Notes: generated from the letters alone by a model not told the origin. 64,000 nucleotides of DNA from Prevotellaceae bacterium UBA4372 (GCA_002391275.1 DGSC01000003.1:21820-85819), one strand, 5' to 3'. Shown: positions 1 to 8,798, numbered from the stretch's first letter. Translations and numbers: made by a program.

Positions 1-58
1 CGGCCAAGCGCTCAATAGCCCAATGTCCGGACACGCTGTCGCTGATTAGAATTGTCAT
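1..58 (-). CDS. Partial CDS, 5' end only
   Basis: A reading frame opens at an ATG whose first base is 58 on the minus strand and stays open to the window edge, giving MTILISDSVSGHWAIERLA. Only 19 codons are visible, so the family cannot be named. It would be divergent from the HSDR_N-like gene at 330. The short length means an open frame here is weak evidence; it is listed because the upstream region to 330 holds no better gene. Confidence 0.3.
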   Translation of the reverse strand, partial: MTILISDSVSGHWAIERLA

Positions 59-329
59 TATCTTCAGCCGAATGATTGATTATGGATATATTCTGGGGAC
101 GGTAATAATATTTTTTGTCCGATGACGGCACTACTCTATCGGTCGGATGTTAATTCGTGCTTCAAGAATTTTGCCCAATCAACGGTAGCCTGTCAGACGC
201 TTCTCAGGGGCTTCTTCCCAACTGACAAATGCCCGACAGCCATGCCACTGACTTCTTTTTTTCATGTGCCGTTCGTGAATATTCAGTTTTCGCTCTTCAT
301 TTTTCGTTTATTATCCCTACCTTTGCAGC
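59..329. other. Intergenic region, no gene seen
   Basis: About 270 bases between the divergent partial gene and the HSDR_N-like gene. An open frame from 122 overlaps the next gene's start in another frame and has no recognisable protein character. Apart from the -7 box at 318-325, no strong hairpin or repeat was seen. Confidence 0.5.
318..325 (+). promoter_or_regulatory. -7 promoter box (TACCTTTG)
   Basis: Exact match to the Bacteroidetes TAnnTTTG element. It ends only five bases before the ATG at 330, so the transcript would start at or next to the start codon (leaderless or nearly so). Confidence 0.55.
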
Positions 330-860
330 ATGAAAGAGAAGAACGCCAGCCCCTTTCCTCCGCTGAACCTTCCGGCAGCAGCGTTGCATCTTCGCAACCA
401 TCAGGGCACCCCAGTCAACGTAGCTGACATTGTTGCAGCAGGCGAAGACTGTGGCCCGATTGACGTGTTCGACCCGTTACGCCGCCGCTACGTTAGGTTG
501 ACCCCTGAGGAATGGGTTCGCCAACATTTCACCGCCTTCTTAATTACCCATAAAGGCTACCCTTCCGGGCTTCTTGGCAACGAAGTCTCGTTGGAGATGA
601 ACGGCTTGTCACGCCGCTGCGACACCGTACTTTATGGACTAAACCGCATGCCTAAGATGATTGTGGAGTACAAAGCTCCTACCGTTGCGCTTACCCAGAA
701 AGTGTTCGACCAAGTGTGGCGCTACAATACGGTGCTTCGAGTGGAATGGCTTGTTGTGTCAAACGGTCTTCAGCATGTTGTGTGCCACTTAGACACAAAA
801 AAAGGCACCTACGGATTTTTGCCCGAGGTGCCTTCGTATGTTGAGCTTGCAAGCCTATAA
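330..860 (+). CDS. HSDR_N-like PD-(D/E)XK domain protein
   Basis: A 176-residue single-domain protein resembling the N-terminal nuclease-like domain of type I restriction R subunits (the small HSDR_N_2 type common in Bacteroidetes). The core motif is visible as E85, then D98 in SRRCDTVLYG, then E113-x-K115 in MIVEYKAP, followed by a helix with FDQVWRYN. No helicase or specificity gene is adjacent, so a role in restriction is not supported; such stand-alone proteins sit in conserved chromosomal places and their function is unknown to me. The -7 box abuts the ATG, so translation may be leaderless. The last codons overlap a hairpin that works as a terminator for the convergent peptidase gene. 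Confidence 0.8.
   Translation: MKEKNASPFPPLNLPAAALHLRNHQGTPVNVADIVAAGEDCGPIDVFDPLRRRYVRLTPEEWVRQHFTAFLITHKGYPSGLLGNEVSLEMNGLSRRCDTVLYGLNRMPKMIVEYKAPTVALTQKVFDQVWRYNTVLRVEWLVVSNGLQHVVCHLDTKKGTYGFLPEVPSYVELASL
797..834 (-). terminator. Intrinsic terminator inside the convergent ORF
   Basis: The 9-bp perfect stem AAGGCACCT / AGGTGCCTT (802-810 with 826-834) is followed on the minus strand by a run of seven T. It suits the leftward C10 peptidase transcript, which ends at 882, yet lies wholly within the coding end of the rightward 330-860 gene. Confidence 0.7.
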
Positions 861-881
861 GCTGTTTCTTGCTTCTCTTGT

Positions 882-3800
882 TTATTTCATTTTCACTACT
901 TTCTTACCGCCCTTTATGTACAGGCCGCGCTGTGTTGGCGTGCCTACCCTGCGACCGTCGATGGTATAATAAGTCTGACCTTGACGGCTTACATCGAGGG
1001 TGGAAATGCCATCATATATTGGTTCTTCTTCCTTCAGCTTGATGTTGAGGACCTCGAAGGTCGACGCTTCATCTTCACTGATGATGTATGCTCGGAAAGC
1101 CTTCTGCGAGGCATCTCCCTTCACGAACGTTGCTCCGGCTGCATCAAGCATATAAACAGCACTGAGCGATGTTGCAGCGTTCAAGCCTTTCATCCGGAAG
1201 TGCTCGCTTGAGCTAACAGCCGTAAACTCGGGATGGATAAGTGCATTTGCGCCTTTGAATTCCAAGGTCTCGCCAGCCAGATTGGCTGCACTCTCATGGC
1301 CAGCTCCTGGCACTGCAATGAGGTACGGAGTCAAAGCCTTGAAAGCATCGGCCTCAACGAAGAAGAGGTTCTCGTTCTCATCTCTGTCGAGCTTCATCAG
1401 CCAGAAATCCTTATCCTGTTCCTCGTCGGTATGGAACCAATCTATCGGGCGTTCTGCACCTCCCGATACCACGTTGATTTCGTTCACGTCGAAAGGCAAA
1501 GCAATCGTGCTCCATCCTTTGTTGTCGGTGCTCAGACCTTGGTCGAAGGTACGTTTGTAGACGATATCCTTGGCTTCGAACAGTTCAGGCGTCACGAAGT
1601 CGTAGCCATCGGTGACGACGATGCTTTCCGCTACCCCTTTTCTGACGATGTTTGCACCACATCCGGCCGGCGCCACAGCCCCTTCATCCAAGAAATAGAG
1701 CGTGTTGGGATTGCCTCCCGAGAGTTGCGAGATTGCACTGTTGTTCCTCAGATCAACGGCTGTAGCCTCCGCAGGAACAGCAACGGTGGCTTCTGCGTCT
1801 ACGGCAACCTTCGTGCCATCAGCGAGGTAGTAGCTCATTCCCGAGACCGCTTCGTAACGTGTGTTAAAGAGCTCTTTCGGATTCACCCGTTCCCCGGCAC
1901 GTGTGTAGGCGAAATCAAAGGAGTAAGTGGTACCGTTTGCAACGTCGTAAGTATTGGTCACAGTAAGAGTCTCCTCGGGATAGATCGTATATTTTTTATA
2001 CGAATACCTGATACTTGCTCCTCCGCCCGGCTGCCAAGTGTAGATATAGAAGTACAGCTGACCTTCATACAACTTGTTGGAGGGATTGGTGACCGTCCAC
2101 GTTACCGTGGCCTGTTTGCCTACAATCTTCTTGCCGTCATCCGAGAGGGTGTTGATGGTGGGTTCGTAGACGAGTTCTATATCATCGGTTTTCTGCAAGG
2201 CTTCAAGCACTGTTATCGAGCCTGTGCCAATCACATGCGCACCCTCTTCGTCCGTAGCAACCCACAGATTATATTTACCAGCCGCAGCAGGAGTGAACTC
2301 GAAAGAAGTCTCTATCGCCTGTCCTGCCAGCACGGTGACACCACCTTTGGCTACGTAAGCGCCTTTTTCGCCGGTTTGGCTTGCAAAGAGATAGAGCAAA
2401 CCATAGTACTCGGCATCACCGGTATTCGTGATTCTCGCTTCTATTTCTGCCACACCGTTGGCATAAATCTTTTTAGGAGCCACGATATCGGTGGCCTTCA
2501 GCTCAGACACTGGAGTGACATACTCGCATACCGTGGCCTTGCCTCCCGAGATAACGCAACGGACATATTCCGTCTCATAATTCTTGGCAGCACACCATTT
2601 CTCGGCTCCCTCAAGGCGCGACACAGGCACAATCCTGTACGTTCCGTCAGGCAGGCCGGCAACATCGAACTTAACGTCATTGCCCCAGCCACGTTCAAGA
2701 TCCATAAAACGTGAAGCCTGAATGGTCACGAGAGAACCGTCGTCAGCGATGTAGGCGATACCAAAATCAATCGTAGCCTTTTCTGGGTAAGAACTATAGT
2801 AACTCGACTCAATCCAAGCCGTTCCCTCGTTAATGCCCATATTAATGACCTCCATATCCATCGGTGCCGCATCTTCTTGAGAAACAGGCAGCTCGCCTTC
2901 GTCTTTCTTAATACCAATCACGGCCACTTGATCAAAGCTATAGCCGTCGCTGCTCTTGCTGGCGCCTGCTCCATCCGTGCCACCTGGTTTCAGCACTGAA
3001 AGTAGGAAGTAACCATTATAGAGTCCGCCCCAGCCCCAGTTGACATGGAAGTAGCCTTCGCCGTCATATCCGTCTACAAGGAAAGCATGTCCGCCTCCCG
3101 AAGACTGTCCGCTATAATAGACAGGGCGTGCCTCTGCCAGTTCGCTGTAGATCAAATCCGTCCATTCATCATAGAGATAGTCGGAGCGATAGACGAGCCG
3201 GGCGAGAGCGCTGTAGTCGAAATAATCGCGCAGAGCGGGCACCACTTCATTGTCGTAGGCGCTTGAGCCTTGGTTGGAATAGTCCATGTGTACAGCTGCA
3301 CCGCACGCAGCCACCAGCTTAGCTACGGCCTCATTCTGGCTGGCCGTTGCAGTCACCTTGCTGTAGTCGGGCAACATGTTGTCCCAATCGAAGACAAGAC
3401 CTTCACTAATCCCATCTACGGTTATCTGTCCGTAGCCAACCCAATTGGTCTCACAGGTGTAGGAGTCGATTGTCTTCGCCAGCTTGGCAGGCCACTTGTG
3501 GTAATACATCAGCTGCGACATAGCTGTAGCCACACATCCTGTGAGCGCTTTTCCAAAAGTAAAGAAGTCCGGGCACGAGTTGTTGAAGGGCTCGTGCTGG
3601 TTCCATAATGTCTGGATTAAGGGGGCTATGGCACTCTTTGTCAAGGCGCGTCGCGGTGCACGGCTGGCTTCTGCCTGATTCGCGAAGTCCGGGTGTGTCT
3701 CCAACCACTTCATCTGCTCAACATAGGCACTGAGCCATGCCTTGAGATTGTCGGGCAATTGTGTATCGTCGAACGAGCCTTTGTCTGTATAGCCAATGAT

Positions 3801-4061
3801 AGCTTCGGTGCGGTCGTCACCGCTGACGACAACGAACCCTTTGTCGTTGCCGATATTGAATACGTGATAGTACGCTTCATTCGAAGCTGGTTTGAGCGCC
3901 ATTCTACTTGACACGGCTTTGATGTTCCGTCGCGAATCGCGAGGATGATGCTTGGCAACGAAGTCGCTGGCCAATTGCTGTGCCGCTTCACGTGTGACAG
4001 GTGCGGCAACGGCCGTAAGGCCTGACAGCATAAGCAAAAGGAGAAGGAACTGTTTTTTCAT
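882..4061 (-). CDS. Secreted C10 family cysteine peptidase (streptopain-like)
   Basis: 1059 residues. A signal peptide (about 1-19, MKKQFLLLLLMLSGLTAVAA) is followed by a propeptide-like region with the typical FVVVSGDDR segment (about residues 70-90). The catalytic domain shows Cys176 in TGCVATAMSQLMYY, His325 in GGGHAFLVDGY, and the NWGWGG signature at 341-346, as in SpeB/prevotellin/interpain peptidases. The remaining 650 residues look like beta-rich modules, and the C-terminus (YTIDGRRV...GLYIKGGKKVVKMK) matches the sorting-like tails of Prevotella surface proteins, so export to the cell surface is likely. It starts 15 bases after the CPBP gene and may be cotranscribed with it and menA. 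Substrate is not evident. Confidence 0.88.
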   Translation of the reverse strand: MKKQFLLLLLMLSGLTAVAAPVTREAAQQLASDFVAKHHPRDSRRNIKAVSSRMALKPASNEAYYHVFNIGNDKGFVVVSGDDRTEAIIGYTDKGSFDDTQLPDNLKAWLSAYVEQMKWLETHPDFANQAEASRAPRRALTKSAIAPLIQTLWNQHEPFNNSCPDFFTFGKALTGCVATAMSQLMYYHKWPAKLAKTIDSYTCETNWVGYGQITVDGISEGLVFDWDNMLPDYSKVTATASQNEAVAKLVAACGAAVHMDYSNQGSSAYDNEVVPALRDYFDYSALARLVYRSDYLYDEWTDLIYSELAEARPVYYSGQSSGGGHAFLVDGYDGEGYFHVNWGWGGLYNGYFLLSVLKPGGTDGAGASKSSDGYSFDQVAVIGIKKDEGELPVSQEDAAPMDMEVINMGINEGTAWIESSYYSSYPEKATIDFGIAYIADDGSLVTIQASRFMDLERGWGNDVKFDVAGLPDGTYRIVPVSRLEGAEKWCAAKNYETEYVRCVISGGKATVCEYVTPVSELKATDIVAPKKIYANGVAEIEARITNTGDAEYYGLLYLFASQTGEKGAYVAKGGVTVLAGQAIETSFEFTPAAAGKYNLWVATDEEGAHVIGTGSITVLEALQKTDDIELVYEPTINTLSDDGKKIVGKQATVTWTVTNPSNKLYEGQLYFYIYTWQPGGGASIRYSYKKYTIYPEETLTVTNTYDVANGTTYSFDFAYTRAGERVNPKELFNTRYEAVSGMSYYLADGTKVAVDAEATVAVPAEATAVDLRNNSAISQLSGGNPNTLYFLDEGAVAPAGCGANIVRKGVAESIVVTDGYDFVTPELFEAKDIVYKRTFDQGLSTDNKGWSTIALPFDVNEINVVSGGAERPIDWFHTDEEQDKDFWLMKLDRDENENLFFVEADAFKALTPYLIAVPGAGHESAANLAGETLEFKGANALIHPEFTAVSSSEHFRMKGLNAATSLSAVYMLDAAGATFVKGDASQKAFRAYIISEDEASTFEVLNIKLKEEEPIYDGISTLDVSRQGQTYYTIDGRRVGTPTQRGLYIKGGKKVVKMK

Positions 4062-4076
4062 ATACTATAAAATTAA

Positions 4077-4769
4077 TTAAAAAGGGAACCAGACAAATGC
4101 AGCCGCATCCCATAGCGCGTGGCTAAGGACGATGGCCGTGAAATGCTGAGGCATCAGCCTGTAGAGCCCACCCCATGCGATGCCACACACCAAGGCGGCC
4201 ATGATGAGCATGAAGTTGAGCGAGGGCACATGTATGAGCGTATAGGCTGCCGTAGCGCAGATGAAAGCAAGATTGTGTGCTTTCGTCTGCGCTTTTTTCG
4301 TTTGCTGATGCCGCGTGGCAAAGAAGCGTGCGAGGTGTTCCTGCACGTAGCCACGCCAAACGATTTCTTCACCGGGACCAATGATGCAAAGGAGCAACAA
4401 GCCCACAAGCGAGCCCGAAGCATTGGCTTTAATGCCATAAATCTGGTCGACCTGTGGCCTTGCGAAGTCAAAGAGCAGTTGCGAACATTTATCGCCCAGC
4501 CAAAAGACGCCCCACAGCACTACGGCGATACCCGCGCCAAGCAACAGCTCACGCCAGTCAAGACAGAGACGTGGCCATCCGCCAAAAGCTATGGCGCAGA
4601 AAGTGAGCGAGAGGGAGGCGCACGTCATGATGGACCAAAATCCTGGAAGCAAACAAGACTCGCCTACAAGAGGAAGTTGAATCTGGCCAAGCTCAAAACC
4701 TAAGTAAGGGAAGAACATAAAGAACCAGAACAGAGCTGCCAATGCTATGGAAAAAACAACGCGGCGCAT
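4077..4769 (-). CDS. CPBP family intramembrane metalloprotease
   Basis: 230 residues, strongly hydrophobic with about six membrane segments. The CPBP (Rce1/abortive-infection type) motif is visible as GPGEEIVWRGYVQ (glutamate pair plus arginine, near residues 132-144), followed later by LIHVPSLNF and LSHALWD, which supply the expected histidines. These proteins cleave substrates within the membrane or process bacteriocin and prenylated peptides; the substrate here is unknown. The gene is 36 bases downstream of menA and 15 bases upstream of the C10 peptidase, all leftward, so an operon is plausible though functionally odd. Confidence 0.85.
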   Translation of the reverse strand: MRRVVFSIALAALFWFFMFFPYLGFELGQIQLPLVGESCLLPGFWSIMTCASLSLTFCAIAFGGWPRLCLDWRELLLGAGIAVVLWGVFWLGDKCSQLLFDFARPQVDQIYGIKANASGSLVGLLLLCIIGPGEEIVWRGYVQEHLARFFATRHQQTKKAQTKAHNLAFICATAAYTLIHVPSLNFMLIMAALVCGIAWGGLYRLMPQHFTAIVLSHALWDAAAFVWFPF

Positions 4770-4805
4770 AGGAGTAACTATTTAGCAGGCTCAAAAAGAG
4801 CCGGT

Positions 4806-5720
4806 TTACAACAATCCACTGAGAACAAGCCCCACGATAAGCAGGAGGCTGAACATGAGCTGCAACTTGGCCGTCATCTCGTCGAGCGACGCATAGGATT
4901 CCGGTCCGTTTTGCTCATAGGCCAGCATCGTCCGTGCATTCTTCAGCGCAACGGGCAAAGCTGCAAAAGCCGTCAACAACCACCAGGGCTCAATGCCGAA
5001 AGCCATCAGTCCAAGCAGCCAAACGAAGGGAAACAGCACTTCGAAAGCATAGAGACGTGCTCCAAAAGGACGCCCGGTCAACATGGCAAGGGTTGTGATG
5101 CCTGCACGATCGTCGGTCTCAATGTCGCGAACATTATTGGCATGGAGGATGGCCACCGTAATCAACCCTACAGGCACGGCCAGCCACAACACCTTCCACA
5201 GGATGGTTCCAGAGACGATAAGCGAGGTACCCATCATAGGCAGCAATGCATAGCACAGAGCTATCACGAGATCGCCCAAAGCCATGTACTTAAGGCGTGG
5301 ATAACAGAAGGAGAGCAAAATGCCTGCAAAGCCTATGCCCAATAGGCTTAGGGCCTCAGCCTGTCCGTAGACGACGTATAAGACGGCAACCATGGCCAGG
5401 CCAGATAGGACTGCCAAGGCGTTCAGGCACAACGAAAGACGCCGGAACTCGCCGACTGTGAACTGGCCATCGACGAGGGTGCGCACACCAAAGGTATCGG
5501 AGGCATCAACGCCACTGCGATAGTCGGCAATGTCGCTCCATACATTGCCGGCGGCATGCACGAAGATGATATTCACCAGCGCCCAAAGGCCCAGACACCA
5601 GTTGACGTCTGCACCTTGAGCCCATGACCATACGATAGTTACTGCCACTGGCATGGCTGAAGCAGGGAACGACCAGGGGCGCGTTGCCAGCAACCATTCC
5701 TTAAGCGAATGTCTTTTCAT
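4806..5720 (-). CDS. menA: 1,4-dihydroxy-2-naphthoate prenyltransferase (UbiA family)
   Basis: 304 residues with about eight or nine membrane helices. The two aspartate-rich motifs of UbiA enzymes are present: N59-V-W-S-D63-I-A-D66-Y-R-S-G-V-D72 and the second HANNVRDIETDDRAG near residues 193-207. MenA attaches the polyprenyl chain to dihydroxynaphthoate in menaquinone synthesis at the cytoplasmic membrane. Length and the GVRTLVDG segment fit MenA rather than other UbiA members. A TATCTTTG -7 box lies 28 bases upstream of the ATG. It heads a leftward cluster with the CPBP protease and C10 peptidase; no other men genes are in the window. Confidence 0.85.
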   Translation of the reverse strand: MKRHSLKEWLLATRPWSFPASAMPVAVTIVWSWAQGADVNWCLGLWALVNIIFVHAAGNVWSDIADYRSGVDASDTFGVRTLVDGQFTVGEFRRLSLCLNALAVLSGLAMVAVLYVVYGQAEALSLLGIGFAGILLSFCYPRLKYMALGDLVIALCYALLPMMGTSLIVSGTILWKVLWLAVPVGLITVAILHANNVRDIETDDRAGITTLAMLTGRPFGARLYAFEVLFPFVWLLGLMAFGIEPWWLLTAFAALPVALKNARTMLAYEQNGPESYASLDEMTAKLQLMFSLLLIVGLVLSGLL

Positions 5721-5747
5721 TGTTTACAATTTATTTGTTTTCGGCTA

Positions 5748-5755
5748 CAAAGATA
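5748..5755 (-). promoter_or_regulatory. -7 promoter box (TATCTTTG) of menA
   Basis: Exact TAnnTTTG match on the minus strand, 28 bases before the menA ATG, giving a leader of about 20 bases. Confidence 0.6.
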
Positions 5756-5802
5756 TAAAGAAATGAAGGATAATGAACTAAGAATGGATATTTATTTTAC
5801 AA

Positions 5803-5843
5803 AAGGAGGGGATATTCCGTAAAAATCGGAACATCCCCTTCTT
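5803..5843 (-). terminator. Long hairpin, possible leftward terminator
   Basis: A stem of about 17 bp with one mismatch: 803-819 pairs with 827-843 around loop TAAAAAT. On the minus strand it is followed by TTTTGTAAAAT, a weak U tract. It lies upstream of menA, so it would stop leftward transcription entering from the 6-kb region. Confidence 0.4.
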
Positions 5844-6165
5844 GGATTAACATCATGGATGGCTCTTGCATGAATACTCGCCATATAGATTTGTGCCTGC
5901 TTATCAAAAGCTAATGTCTGCGTGCCATAGGCGTATGTCAGCCTGCCATCGCTGCCCACCATATATTCGTACCTTTGGCCATGGCATATTTCTCTATCGG
6001 GCACTGCTGCAAGAGACGAGGGAGAAGGCAGCACTCATTGCAAAGACGAGTCTTCAAATATTCATTGTTTCAATTGAATGTGATTATAAGTGCTATATTT
6101 TCGGCTTGTTAAACCACCAAAAGCAGAAAATCTTGCACCGCCGAGCATTAAACGTTATTAAACAA

Positions 6166-6206
6166 GAAAAAGGGCAGCGTCGGCACGAAGACCGACGACT
6201 GCCCTT
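6166..6206 (-). terminator. Strong leftward hairpin terminator, orphan
   Basis: AAGGGCAG (6170-6177) pairs with CTGCCCTT (6199-6206) and CGTCGG (6178-6183) with CCGACG (6192-6197), with one bulged base; the minus strand continues in TTTTT. No leftward gene precedes it, so it may end a small RNA or a lost gene. Confidence 0.5.
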
Positions 6207-6464
6207 CGAAGAGAGCGTGTATTTATGGCCATTAATAGTCGATTGCGCTCGCTCTGTTCTGCATGGCTGCCTTTGCGACGGCTCTTGGTGGCGTTGAACT
6301 TTCAGGAGAGGTTGAAGCTTATGCGGCGGGCATCGCCCAAAATGCGCTTTTAGGGTTCAATGGACTTGTCAAATGGCAAAATTGCTTCAGCAGCTTATGC
6401 GTTAAAACTCCGATAAATTTTTCAATAATTTCGCCCGTATCATACAAGATACAAAGGAATATAC

Positions 6465-6535
6465 TATCTTTGTAGCACACTACCAAAGTGATATACTTTT
6501 AGATGATTATCTAGTATACTTTTGCTTTATCACTT
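6465..6535 (+). promoter_or_regulatory. Promoter region with dyads upstream of the Kelch-AraC gene
   Basis: Two -7 boxes precede the gene: TATCTTTG at 6465-6472 and TACTTTTG at 6517-6524. The second is bracketed by the inverted repeat AAGTGATA (6486-6493) / TATCACTT (6528-6535) and an inner dyad TAGAT-gatt-ATCTA. A dyad around a promoter next to a regulator gene suggests an operator, possibly for autoregulation (inference). Confidence 0.45.
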
Positions 6536-6547
6536 ACACCGTTCCAT

Positions 6548-8218
6548 ATGAACCAACGAACCATATTTCTCTTATTCCTGCTTATAGCCATGGGCACCAT
6601 GGCTCAGGCCTATTCTGCATCTGATGTTCCGTGTCCGGTGGAGCGTGTGGAAGTGGTGCCTTTGCCAGATCTTTCTATACCTCGAATGGGGCACGCGGTC
6701 TTCGTGACGAATGGTGAGCTGACAGTGGTCGGCGGGCACACCACAGGTTTTGTGCCCACACCCACTGCTGAGTATTACAAGGACGGGAAGTGGCATCTCA
6801 TGAATATGACCTATACTCATGACGATGGGCTTTGTGTTCCTCTTCGGTCGGGAAAGGTGCTTTTGGCAGGCGGTCATAGCGAACCCTTGGGCATTGGTCA
6901 GACCTTCTCGGCTGAGATGTACGACCCCGTGCGACACACATTCCAAGGTTTTGGTTGCCTTTCCCGCAAGCGTGCGCTGACCTCGGGCGTGGAGTTGGAC
7001 AGCGGCAAAGTGGTGATAGCAGGCAACTGGTATCACGACGATGGGGTGGAAATCTTCGACGGCAGGCGTAACTTCACAGATGTGAAGGAAGTCACCTGTG
7101 GGCGTGTGGCTCCCTTCATCTTGCGCACCTCGCCTTGCGATGCCATCATTCTGGGCAGCAAGGGCAGCAGATATGAAGATATTCCCCTTTCTCATGTAGA
7201 CCGCTTGCGGGGCGAGCCCTTCACAGTTCCCATGCTGGAAAAATGGCATTGTACGTCAGGGATGACTAACGCCAAGGAAGAAAACTTCGTGGGCGATGAG
7301 CAAAAGGGGCTCTATGCGTACCTGATTCCGGTGGCGGACAGTACGGGGCAGGTGGCCATCATGAAGGTCGAGGGAGAAGAATTCTCATTCTCATTGTTGC
7401 CTACCACTTGTCCCGTGCCGATGATGTGCGGAACCGACAGCATCCAATGGCTGAGCCACATTATGGCCGACCGTCAGCGTGGCAGAGCCTATCTATGCGG
7501 CACATGGGTACCTGCTCCCCATTACATGTATGTCCTCGCTATTGACTATCGGCCCGATGTGGCTCGTCTCACACTCCTCCGCACCGACTCCATTCCTGAC
7601 ATCGGCTCCATGCAGCCTGTCCTGACACCCGAGGGAAACATTGCCCTTGTGGGTGGTTGCCCGAGCGACAATTTCAATCCGCTTTCTTCTGCCTATCTGC
7701 TCAAACTCACTGAATCCAAAACCATTGCAATCGGTCGTAGTTGGTCGCTTTGGCCATTATTTGCTGGCTCTTTGGTTGCTCTGCTCCTTGGTGGCATTTG
7801 TTGGCTCGTGCTGCGCAAGAGAAAGAGTGCAAGACCAGATGTAGAGCCAATCCCGGAGGAGGACAAAGACGAAAAAGTCAGTAGCCTGATATATCGCATT
7901 TGCCAACAGATGGAGCAGAACCGTCTCTATCTGAACAGCGAACTGAAGTTGGCAGACATGGCCACAGCCCTTGGCGTTACGCCACGTGCCATTTCCGACT
8001 GCATTAACCAATGCAAAGGCTGTTCCTTCCCGCAGTGGGTGAATACCTACCGCGTGGAGCATGCCAAGCGGCTCTTGTCCCTACAACCTGATATCAAGAT
8101 AGTCACGCTCTGCATGGAATCAGGCTTCAGCAACGAGGCCACCTTCTTCCGCATCTTCAAGTCTCTGACGGGTATGACCCCTCGCGAGTGGCAGGAAGAA
8201 TCGACTCGCAAAAGCTGA
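6548..8218 (+). CDS. Membrane-anchored Kelch-repeat AraC-family regulator
   Basis: 556 residues. Signal peptide (1-20), then Kelch-type beta-propeller repeats over about 40-390 (recurring RMGHAVFVTNGELTVVGG, SGKVLLAGGH, SGKVVIAG), a single transmembrane helix at about 401-423 (WPLFAGSLVALLLGGICWLVL), a short acidic linker, and an AraC-type double helix-turn-helix at about 445-551 ending in GMTPREWQ. The topology puts the propeller in the periplasm and the DNA-binding domain inside, a one-component sensor without kinase or receiver domains. It probably controls the adjacent secreted-protein operon starting at 8319 (inference from position). The ligand is unknown. Confidence 0.85.
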   Translation: MNQRTIFLLFLLIAMGTMAQAYSASDVPCPVERVEVVPLPDLSIPRMGHAVFVTNGELTVVGGHTTGFVPTPTAEYYKDGKWHLMNMTYTHDDGLCVPLRSGKVLLAGGHSEPLGIGQTFSAEMYDPVRHTFQGFGCLSRKRALTSGVELDSGKVVIAGNWYHDDGVEIFDGRRNFTDVKEVTCGRVAPFILRTSPCDAIILGSKGSRYEDIPLSHVDRLRGEPFTVPMLEKWHCTSGMTNAKEENFVGDEQKGLYAYLIPVADSTGQVAIMKVEGEEFSFSLLPTTCPVPMMCGTDSIQWLSHIMADRQRGRAYLCGTWVPAPHYMYVLAIDYRPDVARLTLLRTDSIPDIGSMQPVLTPEGNIALVGGCPSDNFNPLSSAYLLKLTESKTIAIGRSWSLWPLFAGSLVALLLGGICWLVLRKRKSARPDVEPIPEEDKDEKVSSLIYRICQQMEQNRLYLNSELKLADMATALGVTPRAISDCINQCKGCSFPQWVNTYRVEHAKRLLSLQPDIKIVTLCMESGFSNEATFFRIFKSLTGMTPREWQEESTRKS

Positions 8219-8269
8219 TTTTGATAGCAGAAAAGCAGATATCGAGAGTCTTTTGTTGTGCTTTACACC

Positions 8270-8291
8270 TACCTTTGGAGCGTTATTTTTG
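8270..8291 (+). promoter_or_regulatory. Two tandem -7 boxes upstream of the secreted-protein operon
   Basis: TACCTTTG at 8270-8277 and TATTTTTG at 8284-8291 both match TAnnTTTG; the operon's first ATG is at 8319, leaving leaders of about 22-36 bases. Confidence 0.55.
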
Positions 8292-8318
8292 TAATGTTTA
8301 ACGCAAAGACAAAGGTTT

Positions 8319-8798
8319 ATGAAGCGATTTTTACTATCCTTTTTGGCGCTCTGCTGCATGGTGTCGGCATGGGCGCAAGGCGATATCACGCAGCGTTTGG
8401 TGGTATGGCAGCGATCGGGCGAGAAAATTTATATCGACCTTACGGAAGAGCCCGAAACCACTTTTGAGGACGGGATGCTGGTATTGAAGACCAGCAAGAA
8501 CTCCTATATGTTCCAGCTGCAGAACATCCTGCGCTACACCTACGAGGGCACGATTACAGCCATAGAGTCGCTCTCAGCGAATCCCAATGAGTTGCGCATC
8601 TCACAGAACAACGAGGCCATGAAGTTTGAGGGGCTGCCCGAAGGCACACGTCTCGAAATCTATGCCATGGACGGCAAGCTGCTCACCACCCAGAGTGTGG
8701 TGAAGGGCCAGCCAACCATCGTGTCTCTGAAGGGTCAGCCCACGGGCACCTATATTGTGAAAGCCGGTGATGTAACTTATAAATTTCTGAAAAAGTAG
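8319..8798 (+). CDS. Small secreted protein with type IX style C-terminal domain
   Basis: 159 residues: signal peptide (1-19, ending AWAQ), a short charged region (WQRSGEKIYIDLTEEP, about 28-45) and a C-terminal module of about 75 residues with the pattern LEIYAMDGKLL...GTYIVKAGDVTYKFLKK, which is the shape of the Bacteroidetes type IX secretion (Por) sorting domain. The gene precedes the 945-residue protein by 4 bases, so the two are cotranscribed. It may be a small surface partner of that protein; no enzymatic motif is visible. Confidence 0.75.
   Translation: MKRFLLSFLALCCMVSAWAQGDITQRLVVWQRSGEKIYIDLTEEPETTFEDGMLVLKTSKNSYMFQLQNILRYTYEGTITAIESLSANPNELRISQNNEAMKFEGLPEGTRLEIYAMDGKLLTTQSVVKGQPTIVSLKGQPTGTYIVKAGDVTYKFLKK

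Larger units (their letters stand above)
5721..6547. other. 827-bp intergenic region with two large hairpins
   Basis: Between the divergent menA and Kelch-AraC genes. It holds the menA promoter, two leftward hairpins (5803-5843 and 6166-6206) and the regulator's promoter region. Short open frames (for example 5792-6034 minus, 80 codons) have no recognisable family and one ends inside a hairpin, so I do not call a gene. The hairpins facing left without an obvious leftward gene hint at small transcripts or a decayed gene. Confidence 0.5.

Noticed and set aside
122..427. 101-codon open frame on the plus strand
   Set aside because: It overlaps the HSDR_N-like gene start in another frame, has no family resemblance and no promoter of its own.
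330..860. A type I restriction system at the left end
   Set aside because: Only the small HSDR_N-like domain protein is present; no helicase, methylase or specificity gene is in reach.
1233..2714. 493-codon plus-strand frame
   Set aside because: It is antisense to the C10 peptidase, whose catalytic motifs are clear on the other strand; the long frame comes from its codon use.
5792..6034. 80-codon minus-strand frame that might be a small protein
   Set aside because: No recognised family, no -7 box upstream, and its end lies inside a strong hairpin; more likely non-coding or a remnant.
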